This document shows, in pieces, positions 52,800-61,227 of a stretch of 64,000 nt of DNA. The notes under the pieces are model-generated. The model did not search any database. It worked only from the letters and a program-made list of their open reading frames with translations, and was not told where the DNA came from. A program made the position numbers and the translations under genes. Source of the stretch: an uncultured Pseudodesulfovibrio sp. (GTDB lineage: Bacteria > Desulfobacterota > Desulfovibrionia > Desulfovibrionales > Desulfovibrionaceae); assembly GCF_963675635.1 (NCBI RefSeq), contig NZ_OY776488.1, positions 2,996,001 to 3,060,000 of the forward strand, written 5' to 3'. Position 1 is the first letter of the stretch, and each line of letters begins with the position of its first letter.

Positions 52800-52835
52800 A
52801 TCATGTAATTGAATTCGGGTTCCCTTTTTTGGCCC

Positions 52836-52850
52836 TGGCATGTTACATGC
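52836..52850 (+). promoter_or_regulatory. Candidate sigma-54 promoter
   Basis: TGGCATGTTACATGC keeps the -24 TGGCA, the -12 TGC and the 10-base spacing. It lies 55 bases upstream of the VOC-lipoprotein gene. Two consensus deviations keep this tentative. Confidence 0.35.
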
Positions 52851-52905
52851 GAAGAAGAGCCCGGATTTTGGTTGAAGATAAAATTTTCTCAGGAAGGTAA
52901 GCCAG

Positions 52906-53784
52906 ATGAAAGACACAACACGTTGCGTACCGTTAGCATTTATTCTGACACTGCTTCTCCTTGTCGGGTTGGCAGGGTGTTCGACGAAGATAATTGTTCC
53001 ACCAGTGACAATGGACGCAGCCCGGTTGCAATTGAACGGAAAATTCGTGTGGTTCGATTTGTTCACAACAGACATGACTGCTGCTCAGAATTTTTATGAT
53101 CGTGTCTTTGACTGGGGTTTTGAGCGGTCAAATGAAGGGAATCCGCAGGTGAAAAATATCCTGCACCGTGGACAGTTTGTCGGTAATATGATCGGTCGGA
53201 ACTCGACACCTGACGATTCATATTGGCTTTCCTACATTTCCGTGGCTGATACTGACCACGCATATGATGCGGCTCTGGGGTCCGGTGCTACCAGCTATGC
53301 TTCTCCAAAAGAAATGCCGAATCGTGGGCGTGTTGCTGTGATCGTCGATTCTCGGATGTCACTCATTGGGCTGCTCAAGTCGCCAGTGGGAGATCCGCCT
53401 GACGTAAAGCCGGTTGCTGGTCAATGGGTCGGGACTGAACTGTGGACCGACAGCCTCGATGATGCGCTAGCATTTTATACTCGCCTCGGCGGATACAATG
53501 CCGAAAGCGTGACGGCCAACGACATGGTGCAGTATAGGCTCCTTTCGACAAACGGTCGTATACGCGCTGGCATTGTCTCCACTCAGCGAGTGGATATTGC
53601 CCCCCAGTGGGTTCCCTATGTAGCGGTCGAAAATATTCAAGCCACCATGGAATTGATCCGGGCCAACGGAGGCCGTATACTGTTAGAGCCACAAATGGAT
53701 GTGACGTCGGGGCGGCTGGCTCTTTTCTCTGACCCGACGGGTGCAGTTCTTGGTATCCGGGAGATGGAACCCGAAGAAGACTGA
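52906..53784 (+). CDS. VOC-fold lipoprotein (two glyoxalase-like domains)
   Basis: A 292-residue protein with a lipobox (GLAGC, acylated Cys25) and two VOC/glyoxalase domains (about 45-160: FVWFDLFTTDMTAAQNFYDRVF; about 170-285: WVGTELWTDSLDDALAFYTRLG, ending FSDPTGAVLGI). This looks like the CFP-30B-type hydroxylase/glyoxalase group. VOC proteins are usually cytoplasmic, so placement in the envelope by lipid is unusual. No metal-ligand set is obvious. Substrate unknown. Confidence 0.9.
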   Translation: MKDTTRCVPLAFILTLLLLVGLAGCSTKIIVPPVTMDAARLQLNGKFVWFDLFTTDMTAAQNFYDRVFDWGFERSNEGNPQVKNILHRGQFVGNMIGRNSTPDDSYWLSYISVADTDHAYDAALGSGATSYASPKEMPNRGRVAVIVDSRMSLIGLLKSPVGDPPDVKPVAGQWVGTELWTDSLDDALAFYTRLGGYNAESVTANDMVQYRLLSTNGRIRAGIVSTQRVDIAPQWVPYVAVENIQATMELIRANGGRILLEPQMDVTSGRLALFSDPTGAVLGIREMEPEED

Positions 53785-53987
53785 TACGCGTCTGTCCAGT
53801 ATGTATGCAGAGCGTTTGCGCGATCAGCTTGTCACCGCTCCTATAGGCATTGAGTAGAGAGTATGCCCCTGAGCATTGATTCCATCTCTTCATGATGGCA
53901 TAGTCCTTCGCTAGGAAACAAATATCGTGGACATGGCAAGCGCAGAATTCCCCTTTCACGGAGCCTGAAAAGACAATCGAGGATTAC

Positions 53988-55613
53988 ATGAATATCGGCG
54001 AATACACCTTTGAAGAGTTCAAGAAAAAGGCAAAGCAATTTCACGGGTATCCTGCCCCGGGCCTGCTCATCGGCGGATATATGGTGGAGGCTGCCAAGGC
54101 ACGAATCCCTGAGGGGACTTTGTATGAAGCTATGGTTGAGACCGGCAAATGTCTTCCTGACGCCGTGCAGATGCAGACGCCGTGCAGCACCGGAAACAAC
54201 TGGATGAAGGTTAAGCTGCTCGGTCGATATGCTGTTTCCTTGTATGACAAATTTACTGGCGAGGGCGTCCGTGTAGCCGTTGACCGGAATAAACTTGATA
54301 ACTGGCCTGAAATTCGTGGCTGGTTCATGAAGGAAAAGCCCAAAGCCGAACAGGATACGGACAAACTGTTTGAAGAGATTGAACAGGCAGGGGACACTAT
54401 CTGTTCCATTCAATCCGTGACGATTGACAAGAAATACCTAGGTCACGGACATATGTCCTCCATCGATATCTGTCCGGTCTGCGGCGAAGCCTACCCCGGT
54501 TCCGACGGTTCCATCTGTCGGGGCTGCCAAGGTGAGGCCCCGTATGAAACCATGGGGAATGCTTCCTGTATTGACGAAGCGCCTGACCTTCACGCTGTCC
54601 CGGTGGAAGAGGCTGTGGGAAGAAAGGCCGCGCATGACATGACTGGCATTGTTCCCGGTGAATCCAAAGGGCCCATCACCAAAGCCGGTGAAACGCTGGA
54701 TATCGGTGATGTGTGTCGCCTTCAGCGCATAGGTAAGTACAACGTGTATCTTGAAGAGAATCTGCCTAGTGACGAATGGGTTCATGAGAATGAAGCCGTT
54801 AAGGCGTTTGCCAAGCGTATGGCCGGGAAGGGTATTTCTTACGATGCAGACCCGGAAGAAGGTAAAATCAATTTCTTTGCGGAAGAACCGGGAATGCTGT
54901 CCATTGATCTGGATGCGCTTTCCCGGTTCAATCTTTCACCGGATGTCATGTTAGCGACCCGTCATGATGGTTCGGTGATGCCCAAGGGCAAGGGCGTGGC
55001 GGGTACTCGGGCCATTCCGCTCTATATCTCCCGTGACAGATTCAGTCGTGCCCTGACAGCCCTCGGTGAAGGCCCGGTTCTTGAGATTTTGCCTCTCAGG
55101 GCGGCCAAGGTTGGAATTCTGGTTACCGGAACTGAAGTCTTTCAAGGGTTGATCGAAGACAAATTCATTCCGATTATTTCTTCCAAAGTCATCAGGTTTG
55201 GATGTGAAGTCGTAAAAACCGACATCGCACCCGATGAACGTGAAGCCATAACATCGTCTGCCAAGGCCATGCTGGACGCAGGGTGCGACCTTATTGTTAC
55301 AACCGCAGGCATGTCTGTGGACCCGGATGATGTCACCCGGGCCGGTCTGGTGGATGCTGGCCTGAAAGATGACCTTTACGGTGTTCCTGTGCTGCCTGGC
55401 ACCATGTCGTTGGTCGGTAAGCTGCGTAATGCGGCCATCATGGGTGTTCCGGCTTGTGCCTTGTTTTATCAGACGACAGCCTTTGACATTCTGCTTCCTC
55501 GAGTCCTTGCTGGGCAGACTATTACGAGAAAGATGCTTGCAAATCTTGGTGAAGGTGGTTTCTGCATGGGATGCAAAACCTGCTCCTTCCCCAAGTGTCC
55601 TTTTGGGAAATAG
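53988..55613 (+). CDS. FmdE-MoeA-like fusion protein (molybdenum/tungsten cofactor related)
   Basis: A 541-residue protein. Residues 10-150 are an FmdE domain (FHGYPAPGLLIGG with His19; Cys55 and Cys66 in CLPDAVQMQTPCSTGN). A zinc ribbon follows (Cys162/165/177/180). The second half (about 230-510) resembles a MoeA-like molybdopterin-binding region: GKYNVYLEENLP, VGILVTGTEVFQGLIEDKF and TTAGMSVDPDDVT. The C-terminus carries another Cys cluster (CMGCKTCSFPKC). It likely handles Mo/W insertion for a formate- or formylmethanofuran-dehydrogenase-like enzyme, none of which is encoded here. The 53785-53987 spacer shows no clear moco riboswitch. Confidence 0.9.
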   Translation: MNIGEYTFEEFKKKAKQFHGYPAPGLLIGGYMVEAAKARIPEGTLYEAMVETGKCLPDAVQMQTPCSTGNNWMKVKLLGRYAVSLYDKFTGEGVRVAVDRNKLDNWPEIRGWFMKEKPKAEQDTDKLFEEIEQAGDTICSIQSVTIDKKYLGHGHMSSIDICPVCGEAYPGSDGSICRGCQGEAPYETMGNASCIDEAPDLHAVPVEEAVGRKAAHDMTGIVPGESKGPITKAGETLDIGDVCRLQRIGKYNVYLEENLPSDEWVHENEAVKAFAKRMAGKGISYDADPEEGKINFFAEEPGMLSIDLDALSRFNLSPDVMLATRHDGSVMPKGKGVAGTRAIPLYISRDRFSRALTALGEGPVLEILPLRAAKVGILVTGTEVFQGLIEDKFIPIISSKVIRFGCEVVKTDIAPDEREAITSSAKAMLDAGCDLIVTTAGMSVDPDDVTRAGLVDAGLKDDLYGVPVLPGTMSLVGKLRNAAIMGVPACALFYQTTAFDILLPRVLAGQTITRKMLANLGEGGFCMGCKTCSFPKCPFGK

Positions 55614-55650
55614 TCCACTTATTCAACCCTCTCTGTTCGTGATAAAATTG

Positions 55651-55674
55651 AAAAGCCGCCAAATGGCGGCTTTT
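55651..55674 (+). terminator. Terminator after the FmdE-MoeA fusion gene
   Basis: A perfect 10-base stem (AAAAGCCGCC / GGCGGCTTTT) with a 4-base loop. Confidence 0.85.
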
Positions 55675-55911
55675 CTTGTGTGACTTTATATGCGTGACTG
55701 GCAGCAAGTGCGTCATTTTGCACATGTGTTGTGCAGTTTTAAGTGCGCTGACACGGTCTGATTTTCTAAAAATTGGACAACTGAAAGGGAAGACTTATTA
55801 TTTTAGATGGTATGGATGGTGCATAGTTATCTGTGTATATTTGTGTGTGAAAAGGACTGCGTTAATTTCATACCGCAGAAGTCTGAAATAGGACGTAATA
55901 AGGAGGTTCTT

Positions 55912-56364
55912 TTGAAGATAGTAAAATTTATTGCTGTGTTGGTCATGTTGTTCGTCATGGCGTGGGCTGCTGAGAGCAAGGCTTTTTTTGGCTTTGGAAA
56001 ATATGCGGACGTTGAAGGTATAAACGGGATTGTGACAATTCCTGTCGCCGATGTCTCCGATGGAGAAGCCCATTACTACTCATTCGACGATGCAGACAAA
56101 GAACTGAAGTTTTTCCTGCTCAAAAGTTCTGATGGAGTGATTCGTGCGGCCTTTGATGCCTGTGATGTTTGTTATCTGGAAAAGAAAGGATACTCACAGG
56201 ATGGTGAATTCATGGTCTGCAACAACTGCGGTATGCGTTTTCACTCCTCGCGCATCAATGAAGTGCAGGGTGGGTGTAACCCTTCGCCTCTGACGCGGAC
56301 ATATGACGCGGAGAATGTCATCATTCGGGTGAGTGACATCCTTGCAGGGAGTAAATATTTTTAA
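55912..56364 (+). CDS. DUF2318 protein (iron-related, periplasmic)
   Basis: A 150-residue exported protein starting at TTG 55912, five bases after AAGGAGG. The signal peptide spans about 1-24. The DUF2318 domain shows Cys84-x-x-Cys87, Cys103-x-x-Cys106 and Cys122 in AFDACDVC, VCNNCGMRFHSSRI and GGCNPSPL. Proteins of this type sit in iron-uptake clusters next to FTR1 or P19. Two ABC genes follow at once in the same direction. The 55675-55911 spacer is AT-rich and likely holds the promoter. Confidence 0.9.
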   Translation: MKIVKFIAVLVMLFVMAWAAESKAFFGFGKYADVEGINGIVTIPVADVSDGEAHYYSFDDADKELKFFLLKSSDGVIRAAFDACDVCYLEKKGYSQDGEFMVCNNCGMRFHSSRINEVQGGCNPSPLTRTYDAENVIIRVSDILAGSKYF

Positions 56365-56365
56365 A

Positions 56366-57529
56366 ATGAATATTTTAACAATACCTCTCAGGAATACGCG
56401 TCGGAAATGGGTCAAGACCTTGCTCCTGCTGCTGGTGTTTACCCTCGGAGTGACGTCCATTGTGTCGTTGAATTACGTGTCCAGCGTGGTCGGAGAGTCT
56501 TTGGAGAAAAAGCTCACGGCCTATGGAGCCAACATTTTGATCATGCCCCAAAACGAGAAGTTGACTGTCAGTTACGGTGGTTTTTCTATGGGAGACATGG
56601 CCCTTGGCATCAATGATCTAAGTGAATCCGAAGTGGTAGCCGCAGTCGGATCCATTGCGCTCAAGGAGCGGATAGCGGTTGTTGCGCCCAAACTCGTCTC
56701 CATGGCGAAGATCGGTGATACCGCTGTTGGCGTCGTGGGAGTCCGTTGGGACAAGGAGCACGTGCTCAAGGGCTATTGGGCCGTGAGTGGCGAGTTCCCG
56801 AAAACGGAAAATGGTGTTGTGGTCGGGGCCAAGGCTGCGGATTCGCTTTCGCTGTCTCCTGGGGCCAGCGTGATATTGAACGGTGTGCCTGTTGTGGTCT
56901 CCGGTGTACTTATGCCCACCGGCAGTGATGATGATTCCGTCATCTTTGCGTCCATGGATTTTGCGCAGTCACACTTCGGAGTGGCTGATCGTGTCAACTT
57001 CGTTGAAGTAGCCGCCTTGTGCGCAGGATGTCCTATCGAGGAGATCGTGGCGGAGATCCAGGCCGCACTGCCCGGAACGGATATTCAGGCGTTGCAGTCC
57101 ATCGTCAAGCAGCGCATGTATTCGGTCAATTTTGTCAAACAGCTTATTCTGACTGTCAGTCTGATCATTCTGTTTATCGCATGTTGTATGGTCGGCGTGA
57201 CCATGTTGTCTTCTGTGAACGAACGGATCAAGGAAATCGGCCTCATGCGATCGCTTGGATTCGGACGCGCATCCATTTTTTCCATATTCTGTTTTGAGGC
57301 GATGCTTATCGGTTCGGCAGCAGGGATCATTGGGTATCTCAGCGGGTATGCGCTCAGTCTCAAAATTCTGAGCATGCTCGATATGGCGCAGGGAGCGTCT
57401 CCTGTGTTCAGTGGTGGGCATATGGCCATGACAAGTCTGCTCATTGTGGCTGTGTCGGTTCTGTCCGCGTTCTTCCCGGCCTGGAAAGCCTCGACTATCG
57501 AACCGTCTGAAGCGCTTATCGCGTTGTAG
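56366..57529 (+). CDS. FtsX/MacB-type ABC permease
   Basis: A 387-residue permease with one N-terminal helix (about 16-38), a large periplasmic domain (about 40-260) and three C-terminal helices. LTVSLIILFIACCMVGVTML and MRSLGFGRASIFSIF are characteristic of the FtsX-like domain. It lies one base after the DUF2318 gene and 11 bases before its ATPase. Such permeases usually move or pull on envelope substrates rather than import ions. Confidence 0.92.
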   Translation: MNILTIPLRNTRRKWVKTLLLLLVFTLGVTSIVSLNYVSSVVGESLEKKLTAYGANILIMPQNEKLTVSYGGFSMGDMALGINDLSESEVVAAVGSIALKERIAVVAPKLVSMAKIGDTAVGVVGVRWDKEHVLKGYWAVSGEFPKTENGVVVGAKAADSLSLSPGASVILNGVPVVVSGVLMPTGSDDDSVIFASMDFAQSHFGVADRVNFVEVAALCAGCPIEEIVAEIQAALPGTDIQALQSIVKQRMYSVNFVKQLILTVSLIILFIACCMVGVTMLSSVNERIKEIGLMRSLGFGRASIFSIFCFEAMLIGSAAGIIGYLSGYALSLKILSMLDMAQGASPVFSGGHMAMTSLLIVAVSVLSAFFPAWKASTIEPSEALIAL

Positions 57530-57540
57530 GAGACCGAAAC

Positions 57541-58203
57541 ATGCTTGAAGCAAAAAATATCACCAAAACTTTCCATAACGAAGGCCTAGAAACCTACGCG
57601 CTGGCCGGTGTTGATCTGTCTGTTGAACCGGGCGAATTTGTGTCCATTGTCGGTCGTTCCGGTTCAGGCAAGACGACTTTTCTCAACGTTCTGTCGACGC
57701 TTCTTGTCCCGGATTCAGGGGAGATAGTCTATAAGGGTGAAGATGTGACTGCCATGAACGCGTCGCGTCTGAATCGGCTGCGGCAGAAGGACTTTGCCGT
57801 GGTTTTCCAGTTTCACTATCTGTTGCCATACCTGTCGGCTCAGGAAAACGTCCTGCTTCCGTATATGAAGGGGATTGCACGGGTCCCCCGGGAAGCCCGT
57901 TTACGGGCGGATCAATGCCTTGAGCGTGTGGGGCTGTCCAACAAGGGAACCAAACTGCCCGGGCATCTTTCCGGTGGTGAACAACAGCGTGTTGCCATTG
58001 CGCGTGCACTAGTCAAGGAATCATCCGTTCTCTTTGCTGACGAGCCCACCGGTAATCTGGACAAGGGGACAGGAGAGTCAATTATGGATTTATTGGTTGA
58101 TTTGAAAAATGATGGGCTGTCCATCGTCATGGTAACGCATGACACTGAATATGCCGCTATGGCGGATCGTGTCGTGTCCATGGCAGATGGCAGGGTCATC
58201 TAG
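57541..58203 (+). CDS. LolD/MacB-type ABC ATPase
   Basis: A 220-residue ATPase. Walker A GRSGSGKT is at 38-45, the Q-loop in VVFQFHYLLP, the signature LSGGEQQRVAIARAL and Walker B VLFADEPTGNLD. It pairs with the preceding permease. The DUF2318-permease-ATPase order recalls the Campylobacter Cft (P19) iron locus, although no FTR1-like or P19 gene is in this window. Confidence 0.94.
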   Translation: MLEAKNITKTFHNEGLETYALAGVDLSVEPGEFVSIVGRSGSGKTTFLNVLSTLLVPDSGEIVYKGEDVTAMNASRLNRLRQKDFAVVFQFHYLLPYLSAQENVLLPYMKGIARVPREARLRADQCLERVGLSNKGTKLPGHLSGGEQQRVAIARALVKESSVLFADEPTGNLDKGTGESIMDLLVDLKNDGLSIVMVTHDTEYAAMADRVVSMADGRVI

Positions 58204-58218
58204 CGAGATGCCTATTGA

Positions 58219-58250
58219 AAAGGCCGCCTGAGGATTCAGGCGGCCTTATT
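58219..58250. terminator. Terminator between convergent genes
   Basis: AAGGCCGCCTGA / TTCAGGCGGCCTT stem with a 3-base loop and flanking A/T runs. Confidence 0.8.
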
Positions 58251-58922
58251 TTAGGTATACTGTGGGTAGTCGGTGCACAGGAGATGCATTGGCGGTTCAT
58301 CCTCTTCAATGTCAGGGAAGCGTGCCTGAGGCTGGTGGAAGCGGTTGTCGGTGTTGTCGTCATTGACGGATGAGACCTCGCCGACCAGCACGTTGCCTTT
58401 ACCGGCCTCTCCGTAGAAGCGGTGATACATGCCCTGTTCCAGGAAAATGGATTCTCCGGGAGCAAGAACAACTGTTCCACCGGGTTGTATCTGTCGGTCA
58501 AAACCGTCCACCGAGACAGTCAGCGGTGCTGATGAAAACTCTTCATCCGGCGTTGAACCGTATAATTCTATGACGAGGTTTCCACCGCCACGGTTGATGA
58601 TGTCCTCGGTCTTGGACCAATGAAAATGCATGGGGCATATCTGATTTTCACGGACGATCATGATCTTTTCCGCATATTTTTTTGAATGCCTTGTCGCCAG
58701 ATTACCGTTGCGGATGGTGAACAGGATCAATCCGCGTTTTTCGAAGTCGCCTGCGCCGTAATCTGTCAGGTCCCAGCCAAGCTGGTTTTTGACAACATCG
58801 CTGTCGCTTTTCCCCTTCCAGTCATCAGGACCCCAGAAGGCCCATGGTGGCAGCATGAACTGGAATGACTCGAAGAACGCCTTGGCATCGGTAATCAGTG
58901 TATTAATTTCACTTCGTTTCAT
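58251..58922 (-). CDS. D-lyxose ketol-isomerase-like cupin
   Basis: A 223-residue protein with the single-domain cupin fold of D-lyxose isomerases. The metal ligands can be read as His99, His101, Glu106 and His167 (PMHFHWSKTEDIINRGGG and EQGMYHRFYGE). The first 70 residues carry the family-specific FMLPPWAFWGPDDW. It would interconvert D-lyxose and D-xylulose, or a related aldose/ketose pair. It stands alone and convergent to the ABC operon. Confidence 0.9.
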   Translation of the reverse strand: MKRSEINTLITDAKAFFESFQFMLPPWAFWGPDDWKGKSDSDVVKNQLGWDLTDYGAGDFEKRGLILFTIRNGNLATRHSKKYAEKIMIVRENQICPMHFHWSKTEDIINRGGGNLVIELYGSTPDEEFSSAPLTVSVDGFDRQIQPGGTVVLAPGESIFLEQGMYHRFYGEAGKGNVLVGEVSSVNDDNTDNRFHQPQARFPDIEEDEPPMHLLCTDYPQYT

Positions 58923-59116
58923 TTCTTCTTTTTAGTGAAGAGCGGGGAGCGCGTCAAGACAGAGGAGAGGGCCATGGTGTCGCAATTCGGATGTTGGCAC
59001 TGTGAAAAAAAAGTGGCGTTTGGCGAAAGCCAAGGGTATAGGAGTTGTTGCTCAGCTGTTTTCAAGGTTACCGAGGGTGATGCATGTCGTCGTTCTCGCA
59101 TACGGAGTATTGAATT

Positions 59117-59584
59117 ATGGGTCTTTTTTCAAAAGATAAGCAAAGCCATTCCGAATTAAACGCCTTTCTGGGTGTCGGGACTGAATACAAGGGCAAACTC
59201 GACTTCGTGGGGACAGTCCGTATCGACGGTCTTTTCGAAGGTGAAATTTCTACAGACGGAGACCTGGTCCTGGGCCGGAAAGCTGCCGTTAAGGGCATTG
59301 TCCGTGTCGGGCAACTGACTTCCTGTGGCGAGATCACGGGTGACGTGATCGTGCGGGAACGGACTGTGTTGGAAAAAACCTCCGTACTGAACGGTAGTTT
59401 GTCCACCCCTGTACTGGTCGTGGAAAAGGGTGCTGTGGTTGAAGGTTCTATCACCATGAGTGTTGACTCTGTAACAACCACGAAACCCAAGGTCGTGGCC
59501 GGGGATTTCGGTGGCAGTGCCTCCAAGGGTGCTCACGCCGAGCCTGTAGTGGACAAGACCGGATCAGATGATCCCAAAGCATAA
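59117..59584 (+). CDS. Bactofilin (polymer-forming cytoskeletal protein)
   Basis: A 155-residue protein with the beta-helix bactofilin core: FLGVGTEYKGKLDFVGTVRI, then repeats of about 17 residues ending near VVEGSITMSVD. The tail is disordered and Ala/Gly/Lys-rich. Bactofilins polymerise without nucleotide and scaffold cell-wall or polar structures. CGGAG lies 10 bases before the ATG. The 58923-59116 spacer holds an open frame at 58974 with a good ribosome site but no family match. Confidence 0.93.
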   Translation: MGLFSKDKQSHSELNAFLGVGTEYKGKLDFVGTVRIDGLFEGEISTDGDLVLGRKAAVKGIVRVGQLTSCGEITGDVIVRERTVLEKTSVLNGSLSTPVLVVEKGAVVEGSITMSVDSVTTTKPKVVAGDFGGSASKGAHAEPVVDKTGSDDPKA

Positions 59585-59596
59585 TGGAGTAAGCAT

Positions 59597-59752
59597 ATGT
59601 ATGAATTGGTAATAGATTACAATGGTGACGAGTACGTCGCATTTTCCGCAGAAAAGAAACGTGAAGTGGAATTGGTTGCTCAGCGTCATATCCGTTCACT
59701 GGCATCAGGCCTGGCCATGGTGCGCGAAGCCAAGAAAGAAGCGAAGAAATAG
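59597..59752 (+). CDS. Small protein (51 residues), unknown function
   Basis: ATG at 59597 with GGAG seven bases upstream, 12 bases after the bactofilin stop. The translation starts MYELVIDYNGDEYVAFSAEK and ends in a basic helix (REAKKEAKK). No membrane segment. The tight spacing, strong ribosome site and balanced composition argue for a real gene translated with the bactofilin. No homolog is recognised. Confidence 0.7.
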   Translation: MYELVIDYNGDEYVAFSAEKKREVELVAQRHIRSLASGLAMVREAKKEAKK

Positions 59753-59926
59753 CGCGTCCAGGCGCCTTCATCGAGTTCTTTCTATTGGTTGAATATACGA
59801 TTTCAACGGCGATCCATGCTTCATGCATGGTTCGTCGTTTTGTTTTTTTCAGTGCGATTTTCCAGGCTGTTCGGGTCATTTACTGTAAACAGGTTTTGTG
59901 AGAAGGTCCGCGGTGCGAGGTTTATA

Positions 59927-61141
59927 ATGGAAAAAATCATTTTGATTCATGTGACTGGTGGGGATCGTCCGGGGTTGACTTCGGAGCTTTCTGGAGTGTT
60001 GGCTGGCTATGACGTGGATGTTCTTGATATCGGACAGGTCGTCATCCACAACTTTCTGACGCTTGGTATCCTGATCCGGCTTCCGGCCAATTCGCAACCT
60101 GTGCTCAAGGATCTGCTGTTTAAAGCGCATGAACTGGGCGTCACCATGAAGCTGCACCCACAGTCAGAAGACGACTATTCCGGCTGGGTTGGTGAAGCTG
60201 ACAAACCTCGGCATATCATCACATTGCTGTCCCGGTCGGTTTCTGCTGAACAGATCGTGGCTATTACCCGGATCGTTCACGAGTCCGGGCTGAATATCGA
60301 CACAATCCATCGACTCTCCGGGCGGGTGCCGCTCGACTGCAACGATTATGAGTGCTCGCGTGGTTGCGTGGAATTTACTGTGCGTGGAACGCCGCATGAT
60401 ATCGGAGCCATTCGCTCCCGTTTCCTTGAAATCTCTTCCGAACTCATGGTGGACATCGCCTTTCAGGAAGACAATATTTTCCGGCGCAATCGCCGACTGG
60501 TCTGTTTCGACATGGACTCCACGCTGATTCAGGCCGAAGTCATTGATGAGTTGGCCAAAGAGGCCGGTGTGGGGGAAGAAGTCGCGGCCATCACGGAATC
60601 TGCCATGCGCGGCGAGCTAGACTTCAAGCAGAGCCTCAGGAAGCGGTTGATGCTCCTTGAAGGTCTTGATGAGTCTGTGCTCCAGAAAGTGGCGGCTCGG
60701 CTGCCCATGACCGAGGGCGCGGAAAAGCTTATTTCCAATCTGAAGAACGTGGGGTACAAGATTGCCATTCTGTCCGGTGGATTTACCTATTTCGGTGATA
60801 TCCTACAGAAAAGATTCGGTATTGATTACGTGTACGCCAATGAACTTGAAATCAAGGACGGCAAGCTGACCGGCAAGGCTGTTGGCGATATTGTGGACGC
60901 AGAAAAGAAAGCAGAGTTGCTGCAGGCTATCGCTGACCTTGAGGGCATCTCTCTGCAACAGGTCATTGCCGTGGGCGATGGAGCCAATGATTTGCCCATG
61001 CTCAATCTGGCGGGGCTGGGGATCGCTTTCCATGCCAAGCCAAAGGTCAAGAAAGGGGCGCGCCAATCCATCTCGACCCTTGGACTTGACGCCATCCTGT
61101 ATCTTATCGGTGTACGGGATCGTGAAGTGCTCAAGGGATAA
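59927..61141 (+). CDS. serB: Phosphoserine phosphatase with N-terminal ACT domains
   Basis: A 404-residue SerB. Two ACT-like domains (about 5-80 and 95-180; IHVTGGDRPGLTSELSGVLAG is the first) precede the HAD phosphatase: motif I DMDSTLIQAE at 195-204, motif II LSGGFTYFGD, motif III/IV GDGANDLPML. It makes serine from phosphoserine; the ACT domains suggest feedback control by serine. The start at 59927 (GAGG upstream) is chosen over the longer frame, which begins with a basic hydrophobic leader. Confidence 0.96.
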   Translation: MEKIILIHVTGGDRPGLTSELSGVLAGYDVDVLDIGQVVIHNFLTLGILIRLPANSQPVLKDLLFKAHELGVTMKLHPQSEDDYSGWVGEADKPRHIITLLSRSVSAEQIVAITRIVHESGLNIDTIHRLSGRVPLDCNDYECSRGCVEFTVRGTPHDIGAIRSRFLEISSELMVDIAFQEDNIFRRNRRLVCFDMDSTLIQAEVIDELAKEAGVGEEVAAITESAMRGELDFKQSLRKRLMLLEGLDESVLQKVAARLPMTEGAEKLISNLKNVGYKIAILSGGFTYFGDILQKRFGIDYVYANELEIKDGKLTGKAVGDIVDAEKKAELLQAIADLEGISLQQVIAVGDGANDLPMLNLAGLGIAFHAKPKVKKGARQSISTLGLDAILYLIGVRDREVLKG

Positions 61142-61227
61142 TCTCTTTTTTTGCCGAGAACGTTGAACAAAGCATGCGTGACTGGTAATGAACGGTAATT
61201 CTTCCAACGTTTTCAGGAGGCGCCTGC

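Noticed and set aside
53925..53941. Sigma-54-like TGGCATAGTCCTTCGCT before the FmdE fusion gene
   Set aside because: The GG-to-GC spacing is longer than the strict 10 bases, which abolishes sigma-54 promoters.
58974..59159. Small frame with AGGAG before its ATG, upstream of bactofilin
   Set aside because: The start signal is good, but the product overlaps the bactofilin start and resembles nothing known; a run of eight A raises a frameshift alternative. Evidence is too weak for a gene call.
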